From Asanoa ferruginea (GTDB lineage Bacteria > Actinomycetota > Actinomycetes > Mycobacteriales > Micromonosporaceae), in the NCBI RefSeq assembly GCF_003387075.1, contig NZ_QUMQ01000001.1, forward strand, positions 8,432,001-8,496,000: a stretch of 64,000 nucleotides of DNA, in the 5' to 3' direction. How positions within the stretch are numbered: the stretch's first letter is position 1; the number at the start of each line of letters is the position of its first letter. Below, piece after piece: positions 8,383 to 16,856 of the stretch. The notes below the pieces were generated by a model that worked only from the letters and a program-made list of their open reading frames with translations, did not search any database and was not told the DNA's origin. A program made the position numbers and the translations under genes.

Positions 8383-9311
8383 ACCGCCGAACCGTAGCGC
8401 GCGGCCACCTCGGCGCGGGTCGGCATCGCCACCGCTCCCCCGGGCCGCTCGCAGACCAGCCCGGCCACCCGCAGCGCGAACGACACGTGCCGGGACCACC
8501 CTTCGGCGTCGTCCGGCCGGCCCTCGGCGAGCAGGCCCGCGATCAATGCCGCCATCACCGAGTCGCCGGCGCCGGTCGCGTCGACCGCCTCGACCACCGG
8601 CGCCGGCAGTTCGACCCGCTCGTCGCCGACCGCGACCAGCGCGCCCGCGGCGCCGCGGGTCACCACGACCGCGCCGGCACCGAGCGAGAGCAGATCACCG
8701 GCCATCGACGACAGCGACAGGCCCGGATAGAGCACGGCCGCGTCGGCGTGGCTGAGCTTGACCAGGTCGGCCGTGGCGCAGAACTCCTCGACGACGGTAC
8801 GCAGGTGGTCAACGTCTGTGGCCGAGGGCAGCAGCGACGGGCGCACGTTGGGGTCGAACACGCGCAGGCCGCCGGCCGCCGACCAGGCCGACCGGGCGGC
8901 GGCCAGGAACTCGGCGTGCAGCAGCACGATTGATCCACAGTAGACAACCGCCGAGCCGGCCACCAGGTCGCGCGGCACCTCGGTCAGCAGCGAGTAGGAC
9001 GGCGGCGTGCCGTAGAAGCGGAACTCCGGGTCGGCACCCGCGAAGGTGACCACCGCGAGCGTCGTCGGCACCGGTGCGCGTACCACCGCCCGGTCGTCGA
9101 CACCGGCGCTGGTGAGGAAATCGACGATTCGGGTGCCGAGCGCGTCGTCGCCGATCGAGCCCGCGAACGACACGTCGCCACCGAGCCGGGCGACGCCGAC
9201 CGAGACGTTGAGCGGGCCGCCGCCGATCACCTGCCGGAACACCCGGTCGCCGGCGCACTCGCCGTCGAGCAGGTCGATCAACGCCTCACCGAGGACCACC
9301 GCGTATGACAT
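8379..9311 (-). CDS. PfkB-family carbohydrate kinase
   Basis: This 310-residue ribokinase-fold kinase starts MSYAVVLGEALIDLL. It has the N-terminal glycine motif VIGGGPLNVSVGVARLGG and the C-terminal catalytic signature DATGAGDSVMAALIAG, whose Asp is the general base in GAGD. It likely phosphorylates a sugar such as fructose or a nucleoside, but the sequence does not settle the substrate. ATG at 9311 was chosen over 9320 and 9350 by alignment to the family start. It is the first gene of a two-gene operon with the transglutaminase-like gene, and divergent from the monooxygenase gene across about 203 bases. Confidence 0.9.
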   Translation of the reverse strand: MSYAVVLGEALIDLLDGECAGDRVFRQVIGGGPLNVSVGVARLGGDVSFAGSIGDDALGTRIVDFLTSAGVDDRAVVRAPVPTTLAVVTFAGADPEFRFYGTPPSYSLLTEVPRDLVAGSAVVYCGSIVLLHAEFLAAARSAWSAAGGLRVFDPNVRPSLLPSATDVDHLRTVVEEFCATADLVKLSHADAAVLYPGLSLSSMAGDLLSLGAGAVVVTRGAAGALVAVGDERVELPAPVVEAVDATGAGDSVMAALIAGLLAEGRPDDAEGWSRHVSFALRVAGLVCERPGGAVAMPTRAEVAARYGSAV

Positions 9312-9514
9312 GGGGAGCATCTTGTCAGCGCGGCTCTTGCCGGCGCGCACCCGGTCGTGGTGCGATATCGAAGCCGGGCAATTTTTCGCGATTGGCGCCG
9401 CCCACCAGGTGGAGGCACAGGTGGGTCACGCGCGCGCCGCGGCATGCCCGCGAGCCCGCGCTCCCCGAGTCGACAACGGCGCGCCCATCGGCGTGCCCAA
9501 CCCGAGGAGCCATC

Positions 9515-10624
9515 GTGAGACTCATCCGCAGGGCCGCCATGTTCGGCGCCGCTGCCATCCTCGCCGCCGGCGTGGTCACCGTGGTCAGCCAACTGCCCGC
9601 CGAAGGGCACGGCACCCCGATCGCACCGGGTAGCCGCACCTACCTGTGCTGGAAGGACGGGCTGTCGCAACAGGGCGACATCCAGCCGCACAACCCGGCC
9701 TGCGCGGCCGCGGTCCAGCAGGGCGGCACCAACCCGCTCTACAACTGGTTCAGCGTGCTGCGCTCCGACGCCGCGGGCCGCACCGTCGGTTTCATCAACG
9801 ACGGTGAGCTGTGCGGCGGCGGCAACCCGACCTTCGCCGCCTACAACCAGGCCCGCAACGACTGGCCACTGACCCACCTGACCTCAGGCGCCCGGTTCGA
9901 TTTCAAATACAGCAACTGGGCCCACCATCCCGGCACGTTCTACTTCTATGTGACCCGCGACAGTTGGAGCCCGACCCGGGCGCTGGCCTGGGCCGACCTG
10001 GAGACGCAGCCGTTCCTGACGGTGACCAACCCGCCGCAGAACGGTGGGCCGGGCACCAACGAGGGGCACTACTACTTCAGCGGCAACCTGCCGGCCGGCA
10101 AGAGCGGGCGGCACCTGATCTACTCGCGCTGGGTCCGCTCCGACAGCAACGAGAACTTCTTCGGCTGCTCCGACGTGGTCTTCGACGGCGGCAACGGCGC
10201 GGTGACCGGGGTCGGTCCGGGCAGCGAGAACCCGACCGATCCCGGCGGCCCGAGCCCGACGACAGGGCCCACGACCGGGCCGACCAGCAACCCGACCACA
10301 CCACCGCCGAGCGGCAGCGGCGACTGCATGGCGGTCTACCGAGTGGTCGGCGCGTGGAGCGGCGGCTTCCAGGGCGAAGTGACGATCATGAACCACAGCA
10401 GCCGGGCGTACGGGGGTTGGACCGCCTCGTGGGCCTGGCCGTCCGGGCAGAGCCTGGCGCAGGTCTGGAACGGCACCTCTGGCGGCTCGGGAACGAATGT
10501 GACCGTGCGCAACGCCGCCTGGAACGGCACGATCGCGCCGGAGGGCACGGCGTCGTTCGGGTTCCTCGGCACCTACACCGGCGCCACCAACGGCATCCCG
10601 GTGGTCAGCTGCGTCGGCTCGTAA
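9515..10624 (+). CDS. Secreted AA10 lytic polysaccharide monooxygenase with CBM2
   Basis: This 369-residue copper enzyme oxidatively cleaves crystalline cellulose or chitin outside the cell. A signal peptide (residues 1-31, Arg-rich then hydrophobic, ending PAEG) precedes His32, which becomes the N-terminal copper-brace His of the mature protein. The second brace His is in SNWAHHPGTFYFY. A Pro/Thr/Gly linker near residues 240-270 leads to a C-terminal CBM2 with conserved Trp residues (VVGAWSGGFQGEV, YGGWTASWAWPSGQ). The GTG at 9515 is preceded by GAGGAG 6 bases away. The gene ends before a convergent terminator. Confidence 0.93.
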   Translation: MRLIRRAAMFGAAAILAAGVVTVVSQLPAEGHGTPIAPGSRTYLCWKDGLSQQGDIQPHNPACAAAVQQGGTNPLYNWFSVLRSDAAGRTVGFINDGELCGGGNPTFAAYNQARNDWPLTHLTSGARFDFKYSNWAHHPGTFYFYVTRDSWSPTRALAWADLETQPFLTVTNPPQNGGPGTNEGHYYFSGNLPAGKSGRHLIYSRWVRSDSNENFFGCSDVVFDGGNGAVTGVGPGSENPTDPGGPSPTTGPTTGPTSNPTTPPPSGSGDCMAVYRVVGAWSGGFQGEVTIMNHSSRAYGGWTASWAWPSGQSLAQVWNGTSGGSGTNVTVRNAAWNGTIAPEGTASFGFLGTYTGATNGIPVVSCVGS

Positions 10625-10632
10625 AGGATCGG

Positions 10633-10659
10633 GCGGGTCCCGGCGTCGCCGGGGCCCGC
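10633..10659. terminator. Bidirectional terminator hairpin
   Basis: A 13-bp stem (10633-10645 with 10647-10659, one G-U-compatible mismatch, minimal loop) sits in the 35 bases between the convergent monooxygenase and MBL hydrolase genes. It has no T-run, as is usual in high-GC actinobacteria. Confidence 0.6.
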
Positions 10660-11553
10660 TCACTCCCCGTCGAGGAGCGTGTAGGCCCGCTTGATCGCGA
10701 CGTGGGCGGCCTCGCCGAACGGGGCCCGCCGGGCCAGGTCGTCGACCCGGACCCGCTCGGCGTGGCCGTTGCGGATCAGCCACTCGAGCTCGGTCAGCTC
10801 CTCGTGCTGGCCGGTCACGAAGCCCTGGCCGACCGGGGCGCCGTGGCCCGGCACCACCAGCGTCTGCGGCGTCGTCAGCCGCAACATCGCCGCCACCGTG
10901 CCCGGCCATTCCAGCGGGAACGAGTCGCCGAACGCGGGCGGGCCGCTCTCCTCGACCAGGTCACCGGCGATCACCACGTCGGCGTCGGGCACGTGCACCA
11001 CCAGGTCACCGCCGGTGTGGCCGCGGCCGTAATGCGCCAGCACGACCAGCCGGCCGCCGACGTCGAGGGTCGCGTCGGTCAGCACGATCTCGTTGGGCGG
11101 CAACAGCTCGGTCTTGGCCACCTCGTCGGCCAGCTCGGGCCGCGAACCGGCCTGCACGGCTTCCCAGGCCTCCCGGCGGGCGGTCTCCTCGTGACCGAGC
11201 AGCCGAGCGGTCTCCTCGTGGGCCCAGATCCGGGTCTCGGCCGCCGCCTGCGCGCCCGGGTCGCCGAACACCGGGAACTGCTCGGCCGGCGGCGGCAGTT
11301 GCCGCGCCAGCGTGGCGTTGCCGAACGCGTGGTCGAAGTGGTGGTGGGTGTTGACGATGGCCCAGGGCGCACCGGTCACCCGCCGGGCCAGGGTGAGCAG
11401 CTCGGCGGCCTGGGTCGGGGTCGAGAGCGTGTCGACCACGACGGCGGCCTCGTCGCCGACGATCAGCGTCACGTTGACGTCGTAGACCGGATAACGCAGC
11501 AGGTAGACCCGGTCGGCGATCTCGACGAAGCCGGGCTCGGACGACCGGGTCAT
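10660..11553 (-). CDS. MBL-fold metallo-hydrolase
   Basis: This 297-residue metallo-beta-lactamase-fold protein carries the metal motif NTHHHFDHAFGN (HxHxDH type) near residue 67. Further His/Asp ligands follow in GRGHTGGDLVVHVPDADVVIAGD and in VPGHGAP. The closest group is the cyclase/quinoprotein-relay-like MBL enzymes; the substrate is unknown. The start ATG overlaps the stop of the upstream FlK-like thioesterase (ATGA), so the pair forms an operon. Confidence 0.88.
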   Translation of the reverse strand: MTRSSEPGFVEIADRVYLLRYPVYDVNVTLIVGDEAAVVVDTLSTPTQAAELLTLARRVTGAPWAIVNTHHHFDHAFGNATLARQLPPPAEQFPVFGDPGAQAAAETRIWAHEETARLLGHEETARREAWEAVQAGSRPELADEVAKTELLPPNEIVLTDATLDVGGRLVVLAHYGRGHTGGDLVVHVPDADVVIAGDLVEESGPPAFGDSFPLEWPGTVAAMLRLTTPQTLVVPGHGAPVGQGFVTGQHEELTELEWLIRNGHAERVRVDDLARRAPFGEAAHVAIKRAYTLLDGE

Positions 11554-11969
11554 GACCCGCCGACGGCGCGCTCGACGAACCGGTGCCGGTCGACGAACAT
11601 CCGCTCGACCCGACCCTCGGCGACCACGGCCGCGGACTCACCGCCGGGGCCGTCAGCGACGGTGACCTCGAAGAGGAGCTTGCGACCGTCGACTTTGGCC
11701 AGCTTGGCCACCGCGTAGACGGTGCGGCCGATCGGCGTCGGCAGCTTGTGGTCGAGCTCGACCCGGGTGCCAACGGTGGTCATGCCGGTCGGCATGCGGG
11801 TCGCCGTCGCGGCGACCGTCGCGGCCTCGACCAGCGCCAACACCCTCGGCGTGGCCAGCACCGGCACGTCGCCGGAGCCGAGCGCCTGTGCGGTGTCGGA
11901 GTCGGTGACCGTCAGCTCCACCCGTGCACTCAAGCCCGGCGCGAAGGGCGCTTCCGCTTGCTGCTCCAT
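11550..11969 (-). CDS. FlK-like hotdog-fold thioesterase
   Basis: This 139-residue hotdog protein resembles fluoroacetyl-CoA thioesterase relatives. The catalytic Thr-Glu-His set of that family can be placed at VLATPRVLALVEAA (Thr and Glu) and TRVELDHKLPTP (His). Such proteins hydrolyse short acyl-CoA esters and often act as detoxifying or housekeeping enzymes. It is translationally coupled to the MBL hydrolase downstream, so a paired hydrolysis role is plausible. True fluoroacetate specificity cannot be claimed from the sequence. Confidence 0.82.
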   Translation of the reverse strand: MEQQAEAPFAPGLSARVELTVTDSDTAQALGSGDVPVLATPRVLALVEAATVAATATRMPTGMTTVGTRVELDHKLPTPIGRTVYAVAKLAKVDGRKLLFEVTVADGPGGESAAVVAEGRVERMFVDRHRFVERAVGGS

Positions 11970-11974
11970 GACTC

Positions 11975-13426
11975 TCAGGGTAGGCGCTCGACCACGCTCA
12001 AGCTACGAGCCCCGCCCACCTGTGGATAGCCGCGGTCGGGCGCGGCCAGCCGGGCCGCCCGGCCGCGCTCGGCCAGCTCGGCGGCGAGCCACCAGGCCTC
12101 CGCCAGGTCGCGGTCGCGCAGCGCGGCCGACCGCCCCCGGGCCGTGTCGGCGTAAACGGTGGCGACACCGAGCAGGCGTTGCAACGGGCCCTGAACGACC
12201 CGGACGCTCTGGATCCGGGCATACGGCAGCATCAGCACGGTTCGCGTCAGCAGCCCCTCCCGCGTGGCGACGATCCGGTCGGTCAGTGCGACACCGAGCT
12301 TCGGCCGGGCCAGCGGGTGGAACCACCGGGTCCGCGGCGGCGGCGGCGCGAAGGCCAGCGCGCTCACCACCACGCCGGGCAGCACCGCGGCGGCTACCCG
12401 GTCGGCCACGTCGGGCGTACCCACCGGGAGCAACCGATCGGTCTCCGCGCGGTTGCCGCCCTCCTGCCCGGCGACACCGGCGACATCGAGGGTCAGCCGC
12501 AGCCAGCCGTGGGTCCGCCAGAGCAGCGGCCAGGTCGCCGTCACGCCCTGCACCCGGTCGACCGGCACGGTCTGCGCGCGGGTCTCCACCAGCCCGAACC
12601 GCAGCCGCAGCGCGGTGGCGTCACGCCACAGCCGGAAGTTCCAGTCGCTGAGCACCCGCCGCACCGGCTGCAGCAGCACGCCGGCGATCGCGGTCATCGT
12701 GCTCGCCACGCCGATGAACGACCACGACGGGTTGTAGCCGAACTGGAGCACCACGATGGCCACACCGATCGGCAGCGAGATCGCCTGCGGGGTGAGGAGC
12801 TGACTGATCACCAGATCCCGGTTTTTAACCACCAGAAGCTCATCGGATACGCGCGGCGGTGCGGCGCCTTCGACCAAGGAGGGGCTGTCGCCCGGTGCGG
12901 CCTCGGGGCTGGGCGCCGACCGGCCCGCGATGGCGAGCAGCCGGTCGCGCAGGGCCGCCGCGTCAGCGACCGACAGGAACGCCAGCGGTGCCTCGGTCTT
13001 GCCGCCGCCGACCACCTCCAGTCGCAGCTCGGCCAGGCCGGTGAGCTGCGCCAACAGTGGGCGCACGACCTCGACCGACTGGAGTCGCTCCAGCGGGATC
13101 GCGCGGGTGCGGCGCCAGAGCAGGCCTTCGTACACCCGAAGCTCGTGACCGACGATGTGATAGCCGGTGTTGGCCCAGGTGATCACCGACCAGATCGTCG
13201 CGCCGAACACCAGCACGAGCACCATCAGCGCGAACCAGCCCACGCCGACCTCGCGGAGGGCCTGCCAGGACAGCGCGGCGACGATCAGCACGAGGGCCCG
13301 GGCGCCGTGCAGCAGCGGGCTGAGCGGATGCAGGCGGCGGCGCGGTTCTTCTCCCGTGGTCGCTATCGGCGGGGTCACTGCGGGCGCAGTCTCTGCGGGC
13401 GGAGTCTCTGCGGGCGGGCTTGTCAT
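11975..13426 (-). CDS. Bacterial PH-domain membrane protein (YdbT-like)
   Basis: This 483-residue membrane protein has repeated bacterial pleckstrin-homology (bPH2) modules. Each is marked by a strand pattern such as IPLERLQSVEVVRPLLAQLTG, VPVDRVQGVTATWPLLWR and LPYARIQSVRVVQGPLQRLLG. Transmembrane pairs lie near residues 35-80 and 210-250. It follows its smaller paralog (13430-13942) by 3 bases, the classic YdbS-YdbT pair arrangement. Members are linked in some bacteria to export or stress, but the function remains open. The Pro/Ala-rich N-terminus (TPPAETPPAETAPAV) is low complexity. Confidence 0.85.
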   Translation of the reverse strand: MTSPPAETPPAETAPAVTPPIATTGEEPRRRLHPLSPLLHGARALVLIVAALSWQALREVGVGWFALMVLVLVFGATIWSVITWANTGYHIVGHELRVYEGLLWRRTRAIPLERLQSVEVVRPLLAQLTGLAELRLEVVGGGKTEAPLAFLSVADAAALRDRLLAIAGRSAPSPEAAPGDSPSLVEGAAPPRVSDELLVVKNRDLVISQLLTPQAISLPIGVAIVVLQFGYNPSWSFIGVASTMTAIAGVLLQPVRRVLSDWNFRLWRDATALRLRFGLVETRAQTVPVDRVQGVTATWPLLWRTHGWLRLTLDVAGVAGQEGGNRAETDRLLPVGTPDVADRVAAAVLPGVVVSALAFAPPPPRTRWFHPLARPKLGVALTDRIVATREGLLTRTVLMLPYARIQSVRVVQGPLQRLLGVATVYADTARGRSAALRDRDLAEAWWLAAELAERGRAARLAAPDRGYPQVGGARSLSVVERLP

Positions 13427-13429
13427 CGC

Positions 13430-13942
13430 TCAGAGGCCTTCGGCGCGGTCTTCGCCGAGCGCGGTCAGGCGGTCACGCAGCCGCGACGCCTCGGCCGGCC
13501 GCAAACCGGGCACCCGGGCGTCGCTGGCCGCGGCGGCGGTGTGCAGCTGCACCGTGGACAGGTTGAACGCGCGCTCCAGCGGGCCGGCGCTGACGTCGAC
13601 GAACTGCATCCGCGCGTAGGGCACGATCGACAGCCGGCGGACCAGCAGGCCGTGCCGCACCAGCAGGTCGTGGTCGCGTTCCGCGTAGCCCCAGGCCCGC
13701 ACCGCCCGGAAGATCGCCCAGAACCGCCAGAGCATCAGCACCAACACGACGACGAACGCCAGGCCGAGCGGCCAGATGCCGAAGATGGCCCACAGGATGC
13801 CGAGCGGGAGCAGCAGCATCGCCGCGGACGCACCCCACCGGATCAGCTCGACCCAGATCAGGTCACGCGAGACCGGCTGCCACTCGACGGTGTCGGGCCA
13901 CGGTTCCAGGGGGCTGCTCGGCTCGGCCGCGGCGATATCCAC
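13430..13942 (-). CDS. Bacterial PH-domain membrane protein (YdbS-like)
   Basis: This 170-residue protein has two adjacent transmembrane segments near residues 33-75 and one bPH2 module (RRLSIVPYARMQFVDVSAGP followed by LERAF). It is the short partner of the YdbT-like protein encoded 3 bases downstream, and the pair probably forms a complex in the membrane. A single upstream promoter is likely in the gap to the divergent zinc-knuckle gene region. No catalytic residues are evident. Confidence 0.85.
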   Translation of the reverse strand: MDIAAAEPSSPLEPWPDTVEWQPVSRDLIWVELIRWGASAAMLLLPLGILWAIFGIWPLGLAFVVVLVLMLWRFWAIFRAVRAWGYAERDHDLLVRHGLLVRRLSIVPYARMQFVDVSAGPLERAFNLSTVQLHTAAAASDARVPGLRPAEASRLRDRLTALGEDRAEGL

Positions 13943-13960
13943 CTCTATGAGGGTAGGCGA

Positions 13961-14158
13961 TCACCGGAACGGCGCCACCTCGCGGAGAAAGCCGCGGCGG
14001 TCGAGGAAGTCGGCGAGGCTCTCCCGATGGTCTTCGCAGGCCAACCAGACCTTGCGCCGCTCGGGCGGATGGATCCGGGGATTGTTCCAGCGGATCTCGT
14101 GGACGGCCGGCTGACGACAGCCCTTGGCCGAGCAGATCGGCTCGATCTCGGGTTCCAC
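13961..14158 (-). CDS. Small conserved zinc-knuckle protein
   Basis: This 65-residue protein carries C9 and C14 (CSAKGC) and C41/H44 (ACEDH), spaced to bind one zinc. The rest, with HEIRWNNPRIHPPERRKVW, is basic and typical of a small conserved actinobacterial protein sometimes labelled acetone carboxylase by similarity transfer. That label is not supported by anything visible here. It is encoded just upstream of the PH-domain pair on the same strand, 18 bases away. Confidence 0.75.
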   Translation of the reverse strand: MEPEIEPICSAKGCRQPAVHEIRWNNPRIHPPERRKVWLACEDHRESLADFLDRRGFLREVAPFR

Positions 14159-14448
14159 TCACCGAAGTCTACGGCGGCACGGCATCGAGAGAGTTAAGGG
14201 CCGGGCGACCACGGGGGAAGTCGCCCGGCGTGGAGGAATCGTACACGCGACGTTCCCCTGCTTGTCTACCCATGTTTGCAGAGAGTCGCGGAGCGGCATT
14301 CCCGACGCGAATCCGGTTCTGCGCGCACGCCGCGCCGGCCGGCATGCAAGGCTTGTTGCGGCGTTCCCAGGTTCGACCGCCAGACTCTGGTGTGGCGACC
14401 CGCTGGGGGCGCCGCCGCCGACCCACGCAACGCGTCTGTGGAGGACCC

Positions 14449-15597
14449 GTGGCCCAGCCGACCGCACCCGACTCCCCGCAACCCGAAGCCGCTCCCAACG
14501 GCGCGGGCCCGGTCATGCCGACCGGTGGGCAGCCCGGAGATCCGCCGGCGACCACTCCCGCGCAAGACGCGACGCTGCTCGAACGCGCGCTCTTCGAGGT
14601 CAAGCGGGTGATCGTCGGCCAGGACCGGATGGTCGAGCGGATGTTCGTCGCGCTCCTCGCCCGCGGCCACTGCCTGCTCGAAGGCGTGCCCGGCGTGGCC
14701 AAGACGCTCGCCGTCGAGACGCTCGCCACGGTGGTCGGTGGCACCTTCGCCCGGGTCCAGTTCACCCCCGACCTGGTGCCGGCCGACCTGATCGGCACCC
14801 GGATCTACCGGCAGTCGAGCGAGAAGTTCGACGTCGAACTCGGCCCGGTGTTCGTCAACTTCCTGCTCGCCGACGAGATCAACCGGGCGCCGGCCAAGGT
14901 GCAGTCGGCGCTGCTCGAGGTGATGTCGGAGCAGCAGGTCTCGATCGGCGGCGTGACACACCGGGTGCCCAACCCGTTCCTGGTGATGGCCACCCAGAAC
15001 CCGATCGAGCAGGAGGGCGTCTACCCCCTGCCCGAGGCACAGCGCGACCGTTTCCTGATGAAGATCCTGGTCGGCTACCCGTCCGACGCCGAAGAGCGCG
15101 AGATCGTCTACCGGATGGGCGTCAAGCCGCCGGAGCCGGCGGTCGTGTTCAGCCCGGCCGACCTGGTCGCGCTCCAGGCCAAGGCCGACGGCGTGTTCGT
15201 GCACAACGCGCTGGTCGACTACACGGTGCGGCTGGTGCTGGCCACCCGCAACCCGACCGAGTCGGGCGTGCCCGACGTCGCGCAGCTCATCCAATACGGC
15301 GCCAGCCCGCGCGCCTCGCTCGGCATCGTCCGGGCGGCCCGGGCGCTGGCCCTGCTCCGCGGCCGCGACTACGTGCTGCCGCAGGACGTGCAGGACATCG
15401 CACCCGACATCCTGCGGCACCGCCTGGTGCTCAGCTACGACGCACTCGCCGACGACGTGCCGGCCGACCAGATCGTGGCCCGGCTGATGCACGCGGTCCC
15501 GATGCCCTCGGTCGCACCCCGGCAGCACGCCACTGCGGGCCCGCAACCCCAGCCACCCGCGCAGCCCGCCGGCGCCTGGCCGGGCCGCCTGCCGTGA
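14449..15597 (+). CDS. MoxR-family AAA+ ATPase
   Basis: This 382-residue AAA+ ATPase of the MoxR group acts as a chaperone for assembly of protein or metal complexes. Walker A is GVPGVAKT, Walker B is LLADEINRA, and the sensor region is ATQNPIEQEG; the AAA lid follows. GTG at 14449 is selected because GGAGG precedes it and the upstream in-frame sequence looks untranslated. The stop overlaps the DUF58 gene start (GTGA). MoxR-DUF58-VWA is a standard operon in which the ATPase acts on the VWA partner. Confidence 0.92.
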   Translation: MAQPTAPDSPQPEAAPNGAGPVMPTGGQPGDPPATTPAQDATLLERALFEVKRVIVGQDRMVERMFVALLARGHCLLEGVPGVAKTLAVETLATVVGGTFARVQFTPDLVPADLIGTRIYRQSSEKFDVELGPVFVNFLLADEINRAPAKVQSALLEVMSEQQVSIGGVTHRVPNPFLVMATQNPIEQEGVYPLPEAQRDRFLMKILVGYPSDAEEREIVYRMGVKPPEPAVVFSPADLVALQAKADGVFVHNALVDYTVRLVLATRNPTESGVPDVAQLIQYGASPRASLGIVRAARALALLRGRDYVLPQDVQDIAPDILRHRLVLSYDALADDVPADQIVARLMHAVPMPSVAPRQHATAGPQPQPPAQPAGAWPGRLP

Positions 15598-16856
15598 CCG
15601 CACCCGCGGAGCCTGGGCGCCGGCCGGACACGTCCGGCCCCGCCGGCACACCGCCACACCCGGGCGCCGCGTCCGGAGCGTCTGGCTCGGGTCCGTGGCA
15701 GCACGGTGCGGCCCCCAGCGCGGAGCCGGCGCGGTCCGGCGCGGCCCCTGGCGCGGAGCCGGCGCGGTCCGGCGCGGCCTCTGGCGCGGATGCGGCGCGG
15801 TCCGGCGCGGCCTCTGGCGCGGATGCGGCGCGGTCTGGCGCGGAGCCGTTGCGGCCCGGCGCGGAGCCGGGGCGGTCCGGGTCCGGGCGCACCAGGGCCG
15901 ACCGGATCGCCGACACGGCCGGGCTGCATGCCGGGGCCGCGGCCAGCGGCGGCGTGGCGACGGCACGGGCCGAGCAGGTGCTCTCGCGGCTGCAACTGCT
16001 GATCACCCGCAAGCTCGACGGGCTGCTCCAGGGCGATTACATCGGGCTGCTGCCGGGCCCGGGCACGGAGCCGGGCGAGTCCCGCGAATACCGGCCGGGC
16101 GACGACGTGCGGCGGATGGACTGGCCGGTCACCGCGCGCACCACGGTCCCGCACACCCGGCAGACAGTGTCCGACCGCGAGCTCGAGACCTGGCTGGCGA
16201 TCGACCTGTCGGCGAGCCTCTCGTTCGGCACGGCCCAGATGCTCAAGAGCGACCTGGTGGTGGCGGCGGCCGCGGCGGTCACCCATCTGACGGTCCGCGG
16301 CGGCAACCGGATCGGTGCCGTGGTCGGCACCGGCGGCGGCTACACCTCCCGACTGCCGGCCCGCCCCGGCCGCAAGGAGGCGCAGGGTTTGTTGCGCGCG
16401 GTCGCGCGTACCCCCATAAAACCGGGCCGCACCGACCTGGGCGCCTTGATCGACATGCTCAACCGCCCACCGCGCCGCCGGGGTATGGCCGTGGTGATCT
16501 CCGATTTCATGGCGCCGCCGGCCGATTGGGGCCGGCCGCTGCGCAAGCTCGGCGTCCGGCACGACGTGCTCGCGATCGAGGTGGTCGACCCGCGCGAGCT
16601 CGAACTGCCCGACGTCGGCGTGCTCGTGCTGGCCGACCCGGAGACCGGCGCGCTGCACGAGGTCTACACCGGCGACGCGAAACTGCGCGCCCGATACGCC
16701 GCCGGCGCCGCCGCGCAGCGCTCCGCGATCGCCTACGAACTACGCGCCGCCGGCGCCCAACACCTGCGGCTGCGCACCGACTCCGACTGGCTCCTCGACA
16801 TCGTCAGGTTCGTCGCCGCACAGCGACACGCACGCACCCGGGGTACGACACGATGA
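15594..16856 (+). CDS. DUF58 domain protein with N-terminal Ala/Gly/Ser repeat
   Basis: This 420-residue protein has a C-terminal DUF58 domain (a VWA relative) marked by SREYRPGDDVRRMDW. It likely partners the MoxR ATPase. The first 120 residues are a disordered Pro/Ala/Gly/Ser region with an 11-residue tandem repeat (ARSGAASGADA pattern) that is unusual for the family. GTG at 15594 overlaps the MoxR stop, and its own stop overlaps the VWA gene ATG. The low-complexity arm may vary in length between strains. Confidence 0.9.
   Translation: MTAPAEPGRRPDTSGPAGTPPHPGAASGASGSGPWQHGAAPSAEPARSGAAPGAEPARSGAASGADAARSGAASGADAARSGAEPLRPGAEPGRSGSGRTRADRIADTAGLHAGAAASGGVATARAEQVLSRLQLLITRKLDGLLQGDYIGLLPGPGTEPGESREYRPGDDVRRMDWPVTARTTVPHTRQTVSDRELETWLAIDLSASLSFGTAQMLKSDLVVAAAAAVTHLTVRGGNRIGAVVGTGGGYTSRLPARPGRKEAQGLLRAVARTPIKPGRTDLGALIDMLNRPPRRRGMAVVISDFMAPPADWGRPLRKLGVRHDVLAIEVVDPRELELPDVGVLVLADPETGALHEVYTGDAKLRARYAAGAAAQRSAIAYELRAAGAQHLRLRTDSDWLLDIVRFVAAQRHARTRGTTR
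15719..15860 (+). repeat. 33-bp tandem repeat coding for an Ala/Gly/Ser-rich arm
   Basis: About three and a half copies of a 33-bp unit encode the 11-residue pattern AEPARSGAASG in the N-terminal arm of the DUF58 protein. Units keep the reading frame and differ by few bases. Shorter 7-residue derivatives (AEPLRPG, AEPGRSG) follow. Confidence 0.8.
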
